From: Nitrospirota bacterium
GTDB taxonomy: Bacteria > Nitrospirota > Thermodesulfovibrionia > Thermodesulfovibrionales > UBA6898
DNA length: 64,000 nucleotides
Assembly: GCA_021825365.1 (NCBI GenBank)
Contig: JAKAHR010000001.1
Location: 124,001 to 188,000 of the forward strand
Direction of reading: 5' to 3'
Shown here: positions 50,064 through 59,656 of the stretch, in pieces
Numbering within the stretch: the first letter of the stretch is position 1
Layout: each line of letters starts with the position of its first letter
Notes under the pieces: model-generated
Database searches by the model: none
Told to the model about the DNA's origin: nothing
Seen by the model: only the letters and a program-made list of their open reading frames with translations
Position numbers and translations under genes: made by a program

Positions 50064-51932
50064 CTATGCCCCTGCCGAGAGTCCTTCCAGTTCCCTCTCA
50101 AAGTCTTTCGCAAGGGAAGCGTGCTCATCCGTCAGCGCGGCCAGTTCATCAAAGAGCGACTCTATCCTCTTCTTGGCTTCATCCACCGCCTTCGAGAGCC
50201 GCTTGATCGGCTCGCCCAGCCCCCTGACAGAGGCGTCCACCAGGGCCTGGGTGTCCTCTTCCACCTGACGTTCCAGGAGGATGATGGTATCCTCTATCTC
50301 CGCGATCCGGGCCTCCATCGGCCCCAGGGTCTGCGACCGTCGCGTGATCACCTCGGCCCTCAGCCTCCTCAGGTCCTTCCTGCTGACAACGGAACCCTTC
50401 CCGCCGGCATCCTGAACAGCCCCGTTTCCGGCCGGCTCCTCCCCGCGCCATCCGACGCGGTCGAGAAAGTCCTGATAGGTCCCTTCAAAGACGCTCACCT
50501 CGCCTCCGTCGAAGACGACGAGCCGCGTTGCCAGGGAATGCAGGATCATCTCGCTGTGCGTTACGATCACCACAGAACCCTCAAAGGCGTCGATAGCACC
50601 CAGGAGCGAGTCGACTGATTCCATATCGAGATGATTCGTCGGCTCGTCCAGGAGAAGCAGGTTGGCCGGACTGACCAGGAGTTTGCCAAGGAGGACCCTG
50701 CTTTTCTCGCCTCCGGAGAGCACCTCTATCTTCTTCAGCGCATTGTCCCCCTCAAACATCATGCTCCCGCAGATGGCGCGGCTCGCCTTTCTGCTGCCCT
50801 CGGGGTGGATATCGATGATCTCCTGTTCGATCGTCTTTGCCGGGTCGAGCCGCTGGATGTTCGTCTGGCCGAAATAGGCAAGACTCAGTTTCGGGTCGCG
50901 GACGATGCCTCCCGACCGCGGCGCCAGTTCACCCGCCAGGAGGTTCAGCAGCGTCGTCTTTCCCTTGCCGTTCCTGCCGATGACCGCGATGCGGTCGCGC
51001 TTTCCTATCGTGAGACTCAACCGGTCGATGAGGGGGGCTGCCCCGGGATCAAAGGAAAAAGAGATATCACGGGCAGCCATGAGCCATTTGCCGGTAAAGG
51101 GCGCTGTGGTGAACTGAAACTCCAGGTCTTTTATTTCCTGAAGTCTGTCGAGACGCTCATGCTTCCGCAGCGCCTTTATCTTCGACTGCACCGCCCGTGC
51201 CCTGGTCGCCTGCGCCCGGAAGCGGCTGATGAACTGCTCGACTTCAGCCCGCCTCCGCTCCTCGTTCAGCCTCGTCTTCTCATACACCTCTTCCTCCATC
51301 AGTATCTGCTGATAGAGCTTCTCCGTGGGCCCCGGTATCTTCCTGATCCTGCTCCTGTGTATCCCCAGGGTATGGGTAGTCACGCTGTCCATGAAGTCAC
51401 GATCATGCGTGATGAGAATCAACTCACCCGGCCAGGACCTGAGGAAACGGGCAAGCCACCGGATGGATACGATGTCAAGGTAATTGGTCGGCTCGTCCAG
51501 CAGGAGCAGGTTCGGTGTTGAGACAAGAAGCCGGGCCAGGTGGAGGCGGACCTGGTATCCGCCGGACAGGTCCGCAGGGCTCCGGTCGAAATCATCGCGG
51601 CCAAACCCGAGCCCCATCAGGATCGTCTCCGCCTTGTATGTCTCATCCCTGCCGTCGTCGGTCGCCGGGATACCGCGGCACGCCTCCTGGAGCACGGAAT
51701 CGGAGAAAAAGCGGAGATGCTGGGAGAGATATCCAATACGGTAATGGGCCGGCACCTGGATGACGCCGGCGTCCGGCCTTTCCTCACCCGTGATCATCCT
51801 CAGGAGCGTCGTCTTGCCGTGGCCGTTCCTGCCGACGAGGCCGACCCGCTCTCCCTTGTTTACGGTGAAGCTGATATCATCGAAGACGACCTGCCGGCCG
51901 TATGCCTTATGGATATTGCTGACCTGGATCAT
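50064..51932 (-). CDS. ABC-F family ATPase (Uup/YheS-like)
   Basis: 622 residues with two ABC domains and no membrane part. Walker A motifs are GRNGHGKTT (near residue 37) and GRNGKGKTT (near residue 335); signature motifs are LSGGYQVRLHLARLL and LSGGEKSRVLLGKLL. The inter-domain linker (about 230-290) is basic and helical, as in translation-acting ABC-F proteins, and a C-terminal coiled coil (about 550-620) resembles Uup. These proteins act on ribosomes and protect from translation stalls or antibiotics. A hairpin overlaps the stop codon. Confidence 0.92.
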   Translation of the reverse strand: MIQVSNIHKAYGRQVVFDDISFTVNKGERVGLVGRNGHGKTTLLRMITGEERPDAGVIQVPAHYRIGYLSQHLRFFSDSVLQEACRGIPATDDGRDETYKAETILMGLGFGRDDFDRSPADLSGGYQVRLHLARLLVSTPNLLLLDEPTNYLDIVSIRWLARFLRSWPGELILITHDRDFMDSVTTHTLGIHRSRIRKIPGPTEKLYQQILMEEEVYEKTRLNEERRRAEVEQFISRFRAQATRARAVQSKIKALRKHERLDRLQEIKDLEFQFTTAPFTGKWLMAARDISFSFDPGAAPLIDRLSLTIGKRDRIAVIGRNGKGKTTLLNLLAGELAPRSGGIVRDPKLSLAYFGQTNIQRLDPAKTIEQEIIDIHPEGSRKASRAICGSMMFEGDNALKKIEVLSGGEKSRVLLGKLLVSPANLLLLDEPTNHLDMESVDSLLGAIDAFEGSVVIVTHSEMILHSLATRLVVFDGGEVSVFEGTYQDFLDRVGWRGEEPAGNGAVQDAGGKGSVVSRKDLRRLRAEVITRRSQTLGPMEARIAEIEDTIILLERQVEEDTQALVDASVRGLGEPIKRLSKAVDEAKKRIESLFDELAALTDEHASLAKDFERELEGLSAGA

Positions 51933-52114
51933 GCGATGGACGAGGGAATAATTCTACGCAAGATTCGGATTGCTCAGGTGCGCGCACATCAGAAAAAGAG
52001 GCCGGGAGTGCGGAAAGAGATCCCTATCCTGTGCGGACCTGCAATAGGGGCTTTTTATGCATGGCCGGCCTCTTCGATATGCAATGCCGGAGGTTACGAT
52101 GAAATGGGCCGTGG

Positions 52115-52603
52115 CTATGCCTTCTTGATGCCTTCCCGGGCTATCGCGATCTTGCCGGTGCGGACGAACTCCTTGATCCCCATCGGCCGGAGAAGCTCGA
52201 CGATGGCCGCGATCTTCTTCTCGTCGCCGGTCATCTCGATGGTGTAGGTCTTGGGACTTGAATCCACCACCCTGCCCCTGAATATCTCGGCAAGCCGCAA
52301 TACCTCAGCCTTATCCTCGGAGCGGGGCGCCACCTTGATCAGCACCATCTCACGCTCGACATGGTCAAGCTCCGTCATATCGACCACTTTGATCACGTCG
52401 ATGAGCTTGTTCAGCTGTTTCGTGATCTGCTCGATGATCCAGTCGTCACCGCTGGTGACGATCGTCATGACCGAGACATTGGGGTCAATCGTCTCGCCGA
52501 CAGAGAGGCTCTCGATATTGTAGCCCCTGCCGCTGAACAGGCCCGACACCCTCGACAATACACCGAACTTGTTTTCAACGAGAACAGATATGGTATGTCT
52601 CAT
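52115..52603 (-). CDS. ilvN: Acetolactate synthase small (regulatory) subunit
   Basis: 162 residues. An ACT domain (about 1-75; [32 protein letters not shown]) senses valine, and the C-terminal domain (about 80-160) contains MVLIKVAP and [17 protein letters not shown]. It activates and feedback-regulates the large subunit encoded 49 bases upstream. The ilvC gene is not in the window. Confidence 0.94.
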   Translation of the reverse strand: MRHTISVLVENKFGVLSRVSGLFSGRGYNIESLSVGETIDPNVSVMTIVTSGDDWIIEQITKQLNKLIDVIKVVDMTELDHVEREMVLIKVAPRSEDKAEVLRLAEIFRGRVVDSSPKTYTIEMTGDEKKIAAIVELLRPMGIKEFVRTGKIAIAREGIKKA

Positions 52604-52652
52604 AACGCTCCTCTGTCATTATATTCGAACCCGGGAACCATCGGCAGATCCG

Positions 52653-54389
52653 CTACTTGACCGCCTTGAGTTTCTTTTCAGACTTCTTTTCATCCTCCGC
52701 GAAGAGCATCTCGTCGATGGCGGCTCCGGCAGGGACCATGGGGTAGACCTTCTCCCGCCAGTCGACGACGAAGTCCATCATCACCGGCCGCTTGATGCTG
52801 AAGGCCTCTTTCAGGACAGGCTCCACCTCCGACTTCTTCGTGGCACGCAACCCCACGGCATTGTACGCCTCCGCGATCTTGACGAAATCAGGCACGGTCT
52901 CGTCCAGCTTGGTATGGGCATACCGTTCCTGGAAAAAGAGTTCCTGCCACTGCCGGACCATGCCGAGATAGCGGTTGTTCAGGATCGCCACCTTGATCGG
53001 CAGCTTGTTGAGAACCGCCGTGGCCAGCTCCTGTATGTTCATCTGGATGCTGCCGTCCCCGGCTATGTCGATCACGAGCTTGTTGGGGAAGGCGAACTGC
53101 GCGCCGATCGCCGCCGGCATCCCATATCCCATGGTGCCGAGGCCGCCCGAGCTCAGCAGGGTGCGGGGCTTGTCGTACCGGTAGAACTGGGAGGCCCACA
53201 TCTGGTTCTGGCCGACCTCGGTGGCGATGATCGCGTCACCCTTTGTCAGCTCATAGATCTTCTCGACCACATACTGGGGCTTGATGGTATCGGTCGTGCG
53301 GTCGTAGGTGAGGGGACGTTCCTTCCTCCAGGCGTCTATCTGTTTTGTCCAGGCCTTGCGCACCTCCTGCCACTGGTCCTTCACTTCCTCCTTGAGCACC
53401 TTGTTCATCACCGACAGCACCCTCTTGACGTCGCCGACGATCGGGACGTCGACACGCACGTTCTTCCTGATGGAGGTGGGGTCTATGTCGATATGCACGA
53501 TCTTTGCATTCGGGGCAAAGGCGCTGATCTTCCCGGTCACCCGGTCGTCAAAGCGCATGCCAACGGCCACGAGCAGGTCAGACTCCTGGATCGCGCGGTT
53601 GGCATAGTACGTACCATGCATACCCGGCATACCGAGGGAGAGGCGGTGGCTGCCGGGAAAGCAGCCGAGACCCATAAGAGTCATGGTCACCGGGACGTCG
53701 GCGTATTCGGCGAGTTCCTTCAGTTCCTTCGAGGCGCCCGAGGCGATGACCCCTCCTCCCGCGACGATGACCGGCTTCTTTGCCTTGGCGAGCATATGGG
53801 CAGCCTGGTTGATCATGTAGCGGTTGCCTTCGTAGGTCGGCTTGTACGTCGCCATGGAGACGGACTCGGGCCATACGAACTCGGCCTTGCCGGACGTCAC
53901 ATCCTTGGGCAGGTCGATCAGGACAGGGCCGGGCCGGCCGGTAGTTGCGATGTAAAATGCCTCCTTGATGATCCGGGCAAGGTCCTGCACGTCCTTCACG
54001 AGGTAGTTATATTTTGTACAGGGCCTGGTTATCCCGACGATATCAGCCTCCTGAAAGGCATCGTTGCCGATGAGCAGCGTCGGCACCTGGCCTGAAAAGA
54101 CTACGAGCGGGATGGAATCCATCGATGCGGTCGCTATGCCGGTAACGGTGTTGGTGGCTCCGGGGCCGGAGGTGACGAGCACAACGCCCGCCTTTCCGGA
54201 GGCCCGGGCGTACCCGTCAGCAGCGTGGACAGCCCCCTGTTCATGTCTCGTGAGGATGAGCTGCAGGTCCTTCTCGTCGTGGAGCGCGTCGAAGATGTTC
54301 AGCACAACGCCCCCGGGATACCCGAAGATGTGCTTCACGCCCTCTTTCTTGAGGCATTCTATAAAGATCTCTGCGCCTGAAATTTTCAT
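52653..54389 (-). CDS. ilvB: Acetolactate synthase large subunit
   Basis: 578 residues, thiamine diphosphate-dependent enzyme of branched-chain amino acid synthesis. Visible are the catalytic Glu region ([16 protein letters not shown]), the FAD-domain, and the ThDP motif [29 protein letters not shown]. The C-terminal tail is Lys/Glu-rich. The ATG chosen (MKISGAEIF) follows a GGAG site; another ATG lies six codons upstream. An extended -10 element is 46 bases upstream. Confidence 0.96.
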   Translation of the reverse strand: MKISGAEIFIECLKKEGVKHIFGYPGGVVLNIFDALHDEKDLQLILTRHEQGAVHAADGYARASGKAGVVLVTSGPGATNTVTGIATASMDSIPLVVFSGQVPTLLIGNDAFQEADIVGITRPCTKYNYLVKDVQDLARIIKEAFYIATTGRPGPVLIDLPKDVTSGKAEFVWPESVSMATYKPTYEGNRYMINQAAHMLAKAKKPVIVAGGGVIASGASKELKELAEYADVPVTMTLMGLGCFPGSHRLSLGMPGMHGTYYANRAIQESDLLVAVGMRFDDRVTGKISAFAPNAKIVHIDIDPTSIRKNVRVDVPIVGDVKRVLSVMNKVLKEEVKDQWQEVRKAWTKQIDAWRKERPLTYDRTTDTIKPQYVVEKIYELTKGDAIIATEVGQNQMWASQFYRYDKPRTLLSSGGLGTMGYGMPAAIGAQFAFPNKLVIDIAGDGSIQMNIQELATAVLNKLPIKVAILNNRYLGMVRQWQELFFQERYAHTKLDETVPDFVKIAEAYNAVGLRATKKSEVEPVLKEAFSIKRPVMMDFVVDWREKVYPMVPAGAAIDEMLFAEDEKKSEKKLKAVK

Positions 54390-54434
54390 GGCTCCAATTC
54401 TCCTCATAAGGCCCGGGGCCGTAATTTTCCGATT

Positions 54435-54443
54435 ATTCTACCA
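54435..54443 (-). promoter_or_regulatory. Extended -10 element of ilvBN
   Basis: TGG followed by TAGAAT forms an extended -10, 45 bases upstream of the ilvB ATG. No attenuator or T-box leader is seen between it and the gene. Confidence 0.35.
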
Positions 54444-54615
54444 CAGAAACAGGCTTCCGGGGAAATAGGGAGACGTAGTGCGCAGGACCGTCGCCGCGTC
54501 TTCGGCTGCATGACGGAGAAAGCCCGGACTCTGAGCCGCTGCGCATCCGCCCGGCGCTGTCTCGTGCTATACTAGTTTCGATAGCCTCAATCCCTGCAGC
54601 ACAGGAGAAATAACG

Positions 54616-55107
54616 ATGAAACCAAGAGGTATCAGGCGCAGCATCCCGGTTTTGGCGTGCGTGGCGGTTCTCATGATCTTCATCTCCTTCCCTGCCCGGG
54701 CGGCGGAAAGGAAACCGGTCGCGGTGAAAAAGGGCGACAAGTGCGCGGTCTGCGGCATGTTCGTCGAAAAGTACAAGGAATGGATGGCCCAGGTCATCTT
54801 TACTGACGGCACGGCGGCGTTCTTCGATGGACCAAAGGACATGTTCCGCTATTACCTCAATGTTCCCCGTTATACCCCTGCAAGAAAGCAGTCGGACATC
54901 GAAGTCATGTACGTGACAGAGTACTATTCTGCCAGGATGATGAACGTGAAGGATGTGTTCTTCGTCCAGGGAAGCGATGTCTACGGACCCATGGGCACGG
55001 AACTCGTGCCTGTTGAGACCGAAGCAAGGGCAAAGGAGTTCCTGAAAGACCACAAGGGGAAGAAGATCCTGGGATTCGGCGGCGTCACATCCGAGGACGT
55101 CAGATAG
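54616..55107 (+). CDS. NosL-family copper-binding protein
   Basis: 163 residues. A signal peptide (about 1-29) precedes a NosL domain. The copper motif is seen as CAVCGMFV, where Cys and Met bind Cu(I), and further features are DGTAAFFDGPKDMFRYYL and VYGPMGTELVP. In denitrifiers NosL delivers copper to nitrous oxide reductase; here no nosZ is in the window, so it serves another copper enzyme or the ABC system that follows. It heads a six-gene plus-strand run, with ribosome binding site AGGAG and a weak TATACT at 54568. Confidence 0.9.
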   Translation: MKPRGIRRSIPVLACVAVLMIFISFPARAAERKPVAVKKGDKCAVCGMFVEKYKEWMAQVIFTDGTAAFFDGPKDMFRYYLNVPRYTPARKQSDIEVMYVTEYYSARMMNVKDVFFVQGSDVYGPMGTELVPVETEARAKEFLKDHKGKKILGFGGVTSEDVR

Positions 55108-55425
55108 GTGAACCGGGCCTTTGTCTTCCTCGCGGGTGCCGGCCTCTGCCTGCTGGCCCTGACGGGTCTCCTCTTCCGGTCGGCAGCGACGGTGAGGCAG
55201 CAGGGCAACACCGTCCGCGACATGACCGAAATAGCCGCCTGCCTGCGGCTGACTGACATTTCCTTCTCGCACGATGCCCGTTATACGAGACACCCCTCGC
55301 AGGCAGACCTCTTTTCAGCCTTCCAGGACCATCCTGGCTCCATAGAGCATTTTCCCTCCGGATCGGTGTCAGCGCCCCCCGACTTTTCGGGCATCGGCAC
55401 GGCGATCTCCGCGGGCAAACGATGA
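55108..55425 (+). CDS. Small membrane-anchored protein of unknown function
   Basis: 105 residues, GTG start directly after the NosL stop codon. One N-terminal hydrophobic helix (FVFLAGAGLCLLALTGLLF) anchors a short extracytoplasmic domain with one Cys (IAACLRLTD) and two histidines. Its 3' end overlaps the permease start by four bases (ATGA). I recognise no family. Its placement suggests an accessory part of the ABC system. Confidence 0.65.
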   Translation: MNRAFVFLAGAGLCLLALTGLLFRSAATVRQQGNTVRDMTEIAACLRLTDISFSHDARYTRHPSQADLFSAFQDHPGSIEHFPSGSVSAPPDFSGIGTAISAGKR

Positions 55426-56594
55426 GCCTGACCAAGCATATCAACATCCTCGACTACACCCTGCTTTCGCTGCTGCGCCGAAAGTTCAGGAATGCCGGTA
55501 TAATCCTCGTATTTTCCCTGGTGATCTGTATTACGGGGTCGGTTCTCCTCCTCACCTACGCATTTAAACGCGAGGCAGTCCTTGTTTTGGGCAATGTGCC
55601 GGAGCTGATCGTCCAGAAGATGACCGCCGGAAGGCATGAGCTCATCCCCGTCAGCCTCGGTGAGGAGATCAGCAGGATCCCCGGCGTGTCCGGAGTCGAA
55701 CCCCGCTACTGGGGTTACTACTTCGACTCCTTTACAAAGGCCAATTACACGGTCGTGACTCCCGGCGGCAGACTGTCAGAGGGCAATAAGCTCCTGCAGG
55801 GCCGCCTGCCTTCTGCCGAAGAGAAGGGCGTGGCAGCCATCGGCGGCGGCATAGCACGGACGCGCTTCCTCGGCATCGATGACGACCTTGCCCTCTTTTC
55901 TCCGGACGGGAAGCTGCGGAATTTCCGGGTTGTCGGCATATTCCAGGCGCCTTCGGAACTCCTGACATTCGATCTTATCGTCATCGGCAAGGGCGATTTG
56001 CAGGAACTCTTTTCCCTGCCCCCCGGCATCGCCACGGACCTCGTCGTCGGGGTCCGCAATGAGACCGAGGCGCCGGTCATCGCCCGGAAGATCAGGGAGC
56101 GCATCCCTGATTCCCGTCCGATCCTCAGGAGAGAGATCATCAGGACATATGACGCGGTCTTCAGTTGGCGCAGCGGCCTTATCCTCACGCTCTTTGCCGG
56201 GGCCCTTGCTGCATTCGCCATCCTCGCCTGGGACAAGGCGACGGGCCTGAGCGCTGACGAACGCCGCGAGATAGGCATCCTGAAGGCCCTGGGGTGGGAG
56301 ACCTCCGATATCCTCGAAATGAAATTCTGGGAGGGGGTCGCTATTTCCCTCACCTCCTTTTTTCTCGGCATCCTGGCAGCCTATGCCCATATCTTCTTTT
56401 TCGACGCCGCCCTCTTCGCCCCTGCCCTCAAGGGCTGGTCCGTCATCTATCCCCGGTTCCACCTCGTCCCCTTCATTGATCCGTACCAGATAGCCACGCT
56501 GCTCTCGCTGACGGTGATACCCTATATCGCATCCACCATCATCCCTTCGTGGAAGGCGGCGGTGACAGACCCGGATGAGGTCGTGAGGGGCTGA
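55422..56594 (+). CDS. FtsX-type ABC transporter permease
   Basis: 390 residues with four membrane helices: one near residue 30, then three in the C-terminal third. A large MacB-like extracytoplasmic domain lies between (about 55-240). The cytoplasmic segment DERREIGILKALGWETSDIL, which contacts the ATPase, is typical of LolC/MacB/FtsX permeases. Substrate unknown. It is translationally coupled to the small membrane protein upstream and lies 4 bases before the ATPase gene. Confidence 0.88.
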   Translation: MSLTKHINILDYTLLSLLRRKFRNAGIILVFSLVICITGSVLLLTYAFKREAVLVLGNVPELIVQKMTAGRHELIPVSLGEEISRIPGVSGVEPRYWGYYFDSFTKANYTVVTPGGRLSEGNKLLQGRLPSAEEKGVAAIGGGIARTRFLGIDDDLALFSPDGKLRNFRVVGIFQAPSELLTFDLIVIGKGDLQELFSLPPGIATDLVVGVRNETEAPVIARKIRERIPDSRPILRREIIRTYDAVFSWRSGLILTLFAGALAAFAILAWDKATGLSADERREIGILKALGWETSDILEMKFWEGVAISLTSFFLGILAAYAHIFFFDAALFAPALKGWSVIYPRFHLVPFIDPYQIATLLSLTVIPYIASTIIPSWKAAVTDPDEVVRG

Positions 56595-56598
56595 TATC

Positions 56599-57300
56599 AT
56601 GCCGGCGGACACCATCATCTCCACCAGCGGGGTCACCAAGTACTTCAACCGGGGAAGGCCGAACGAGGTGCTTGCCGTAAACGGCGTGACCTTTGCGATC
56701 AGAAAGGGGGACTTCAGTGTGCTGAAGGGGCCGAGCGGATCGGGGAAAACCACGCTCCTGTCTCTCATCGGCTGCATGACGAGGCCGACCGCGGGCAGCG
56801 TCGTGGTTGCCGGCAGGGATGCCTCGCACCTTCCGGAACGCTTCCTCGCCGAGATCAGGAGAAAGACCTTCGGGTTCATCTTCCAGCAGTTTCATCTCAT
56901 CCCCGGCATGAGCGTGCTTCAAAACGTGATGATCCCCCTCTACCCCACCGACAGCACCCTGCCGGACCTGAAGAGGCGGGCGGCAGCGCTTCTCGACAGC
57001 CTCGACATGTCCAAGCGCGCGGCCTTTCCGGTGCAGGGCCTTTCAGGCGGCGAACAGCAGAGGACAGCGATCGCCCGGGCGCTTATCAATGACCCTGATA
57101 TCATCCTTGCGGATGAACCGACCGCCCATCTTGATACGGCTCTCTCGAAGGACTTCATGGAGATCATGAAGGGCTTTCGGGACAAGGGCAAGACTATCGT
57201 CATCGCCTCGCATGATCCCCTCGTCTTTGAGGACCCTGCGGTCGGGCTGATCGTGGGCATGCGTGACGGCTCGCTGACGGAGCTGAAGAGGAGGGGTTGA
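56599..57300 (+). CDS. ABC transporter ATP-binding protein (LolD/MacB type)
   Basis: 233 residues. Walker A GPSGSGKTT near residue 48, signature LSGGEQQRTAIARAL, Walker B IILADEPTAHLD and switch His in IASHD. It partners with the FtsX-type permease upstream. A putative ribosome binding site GAGG is within the permease end. Confidence 0.92.
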   Translation: MPADTIISTSGVTKYFNRGRPNEVLAVNGVTFAIRKGDFSVLKGPSGSGKTTLLSLIGCMTRPTAGSVVVAGRDASHLPERFLAEIRRKTFGFIFQQFHLIPGMSVLQNVMIPLYPTDSTLPDLKRRAAALLDSLDMSKRAAFPVQGLSGGEQQRTAIARALINDPDIILADEPTAHLDTALSKDFMEIMKGFRDKGKTIVIASHDPLVFEDPAVGLIVGMRDGSLTELKRRG

Positions 57301-57304
57301 GGCG

Positions 57305-58312
57305 GTGCTCCTTCATCCCGGCATCATCGGGCTTATCATCGGCTCGGGCCTGACGCTCCTCCTGCTTTTCTCGTCAGCCCTCCTCGGCATGCAGATCCTC
57401 AGGAAATGGGACATCACGAGCAGTTCCGAACTGCAGCTCAGCCTGGAGCGCAAGACCTACCTCGTCTCAACGCTCGTACAATATGCCCTGCTCTTTCAGG
57501 TGATTTCGGCCTTCCTGTTCATCTACACGGCTGACGACATGCATAACCTCCTCGTGGGCGCCATGTGCGCAACAGGATCCCTCAACGCCAATCCCTACGG
57601 CTTCCCTGCTCTCTACGCGCAGATCGTGACCCTCTTCCTGGCAGCCGCCTGGATCAGCCTGAACCGGATAGACAACCGTGCCGAGGACTACCCCCTCACC
57701 CGGAAGAAATACAGCCTGCTGTTTCTTATCCTGCCGGCGGTCACGGCAGGCTACGTCCTGCAGCTTACGTATTTCGGCTCGATTGACCCTGATGTCATCA
57801 CCTCCTGCTGCGGCGTCCTCTTCAGCGAAGGGGGCGCCGGGCTCGGCAGTTCCCTCTCCTCGCTCCCTGTCCGGAAGACGGAGATCGTCTTCGGACTGCT
57901 GTATCTGCTCGTCATCGTCTCCGGTCTATTGGCAGCCCGGAGCGGCAGGAGGCCTTTCACGCTGCTCCTGTCCGCATCGTCCGCGCTTTTCTTCTTCGGC
58001 GCCATCGCGTCCGTCATCACGTTCATATCCCTTTACTTCTACCAGATGCCGTCGCACCACTGCCCGTTCGACATCCTTCAGTCAGGATACTATTATGTCG
58101 GGTATCCCCTCTATGCAACCCTCTTTGCCGGCAGTTTCTTCGGGGTGATGACCGGGGCGGTCGAGCCCTTCAGAAAGATCCCGTCCCTGGCGGCGGTGAT
58201 CCCGGCGGTGCAGCGGAGATGGGCGCTGACCGCAACCGTAGCCATCACGCTTTTTGTTATACTATCGATAGTACCGATGGTTTTTACGCCTTTTACGCTT
58301 GAAGGTTATTGA
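57305..58312 (+). CDS. Polytopic membrane protein of unknown function
   Basis: 335 residues, GTG start with AGGAGGGG upstream, about eight membrane helices. It keeps several cysteines and histidines at membrane edges (GAMCATGSL, VITSCCGVLF, MPSHHCPFD), which could bind metal or heme. I do not recognise the family. It sits between the ABC ATPase and the DUF2318 gene, so it is probably part of the same metal or redox transport system. Confidence 0.7.
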   Translation: MLLHPGIIGLIIGSGLTLLLLFSSALLGMQILRKWDITSSSELQLSLERKTYLVSTLVQYALLFQVISAFLFIYTADDMHNLLVGAMCATGSLNANPYGFPALYAQIVTLFLAAAWISLNRIDNRAEDYPLTRKKYSLLFLILPAVTAGYVLQLTYFGSIDPDVITSCCGVLFSEGGAGLGSSLSSLPVRKTEIVFGLLYLLVIVSGLLAARSGRRPFTLLLSASSALFFFGAIASVITFISLYFYQMPSHHCPFDILQSGYYYVGYPLYATLFAGSFFGVMTGAVEPFRKIPSLAAVIPAVQRRWALTATVAITLFVILSIVPMVFTPFTLEGY

Positions 58313-58783
58313 TTGACAAGAAAAGACGACAGAGGCGCTTTGTTCGGGAGTCTGCGTGCCGTTCTTCTGCTGGCCCTTGCAGCCTCCTTCCTGGGATGCA
58401 GCAATCTTCCTGCCGAACACACCAGGGTAAAGGCTGTCGACGGCGCGATCATCATCCCCCTTTCCGACGTGAGCGACGGCATGCCCCACTTCTATACCTA
58501 TAAGCATGCGGGAAAGAGGATAAATTTCTTTGTGAGGACGGATGGCGCGGGAGCGCTTTCAGCATACTTTGATGCCTGTTTCACCTGCTTTAAATATAAG
58601 AAGGGATACCGCGTCGAAGGCGCTGACCTCGTCTGTAATGAATGCAGTCTCAACTTCAGACTGGCCGACGAGCGGTGGGACAATTCCCGGGGGTGCAGCC
58701 CGATCCTGATCAAGAGCAGGCTCCAGGACAAGACGCTCGTTCTGCAGACATCTGATCTGGAAAAAGGGGCCAAGCTCTTCTGA
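58313..58783 (+). CDS. DUF2318-type lipoprotein with two CXXC motifs
   Basis: 156 residues, TTG start directly after the preceding stop. The signal ends in a lipobox-like FLGC near residue 28. The mature part has FDACFTCFKYKKGYR and CNECSLNF, the paired CXXC arrangement of DUF2318 proteins annotated as Fe-S or metal-binding. Relatives are encoded in iron-uptake loci with FTR1/P19 and MacB-like ABC genes, as in Campylobacter. Metal identity cannot be read here. Confidence 0.8.
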   Translation: MTRKDDRGALFGSLRAVLLLALAASFLGCSNLPAEHTRVKAVDGAIIIPLSDVSDGMPHFYTYKHAGKRINFFVRTDGAGALSAYFDACFTCFKYKKGYRVEGADLVCNECSLNFRLADERWDNSRGCSPILIKSRLQDKTLVLQTSDLEKGAKLF

Positions 58784-59577
58784 TGAAGATAAAGGCAGGC
58801 CTCTTCCAGTTTGCTCCTTCCTTCGGCGACATCTCCCGCAATGTGGACCGGGCGCTCGCGACCCTTGCATCCGCCTCCGCTGATCTGATCGTCCTGCCCG
58901 AACTCTTCAGCACCGGATACCAGTTCACCTCGATCGAAGAGGCCCGCGACCTCGCGGAGGAGGTGCCCTCAGGCTTGACAACTCAGCGCCTCGCTGACTT
59001 CTCGCACGAGAGGTCAGCGTTCATCGCTGCGGGCATCGCAGAACGTGACGGGGACAGGATATTCAACTCAGCCTTCCTGACCGGCCCGGAGGGCTATATC
59101 GGCGTCTACCGGAAGACGCATCTCTTTCATGAGGAAAAGCTCTGGTTCTCGCCGGGAGATACCGGCTTCCGGGTCTGGGATACGACAATCGGCAGGCTGG
59201 GCGTCATGATCTGCTTCGACTGGTTCTTCCCCGAGTCCGCGCGCACGCTCAGTCTCATGGGCGCAGACATCATCGCCCACCCGGCTAACCTGGTGCTCCC
59301 CTTCTGCCCCGACGCGATGGTGACGCGGTGCCTCGAAAACCGGGTCTTTGCGATAACGGCAAACAGGACGGGGAGCGAGGAGCGGGGAGGAAGAGAGAGG
59401 CTAGACTTCATCGGCACCAGCCAAATCACCTCATGCAGGGGGAAGATCCTCGCTCGCGCATCAAGGGACGGAGAAGAGTATATCGAGGCGGAGATGGATC
59501 CGGCAGAGGCGCAGGATAAGCAGCTCAATCGGTACAACAACCTCTTCGCGGACAGACGGCCGGAGAAATACCGCTGA
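58783..59577 (+). CDS. Carbon-nitrogen hydrolase (nitrilase superfamily)
   Basis: 264 residues with the complete Glu-Lys-Cys triad: PELFSTGY (Glu near residue 40), YRKTHLF (Lys near 110) and MICFDWFFPE (Cys near 144). It hydrolyses an amide; relatives include omega-amidases and N-carbamoyl hydrolases. It overlaps the DUF2318 stop by one base, so it belongs to the same transcript, though a functional link to metal transport is not obvious. Confidence 0.9.
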   Translation: MKIKAGLFQFAPSFGDISRNVDRALATLASASADLIVLPELFSTGYQFTSIEEARDLAEEVPSGLTTQRLADFSHERSAFIAAGIAERDGDRIFNSAFLTGPEGYIGVYRKTHLFHEEKLWFSPGDTGFRVWDTTIGRLGVMICFDWFFPESARTLSLMGADIIAHPANLVLPFCPDAMVTRCLENRVFAITANRTGSEERGGRERLDFIGTSQITSCRGKILARASRDGEEYIEAEMDPAEAQDKQLNRYNNLFADRRPEKYR

Positions 59578-59656
59578 GACACGGCCACCTGCTTCATATG
59601 CAGAATCTTATTGAAGATGGAAAGATGCGCGTGATGTCGGCTTCTGAAGAGGGTTG

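Noticed and set aside
50058-50085. Hairpin over the ABC-F stop codon as terminator
   Set aside because: The stem is real (GCAGGGG with CCCCTGC), but no T-run follows on the minus strand.
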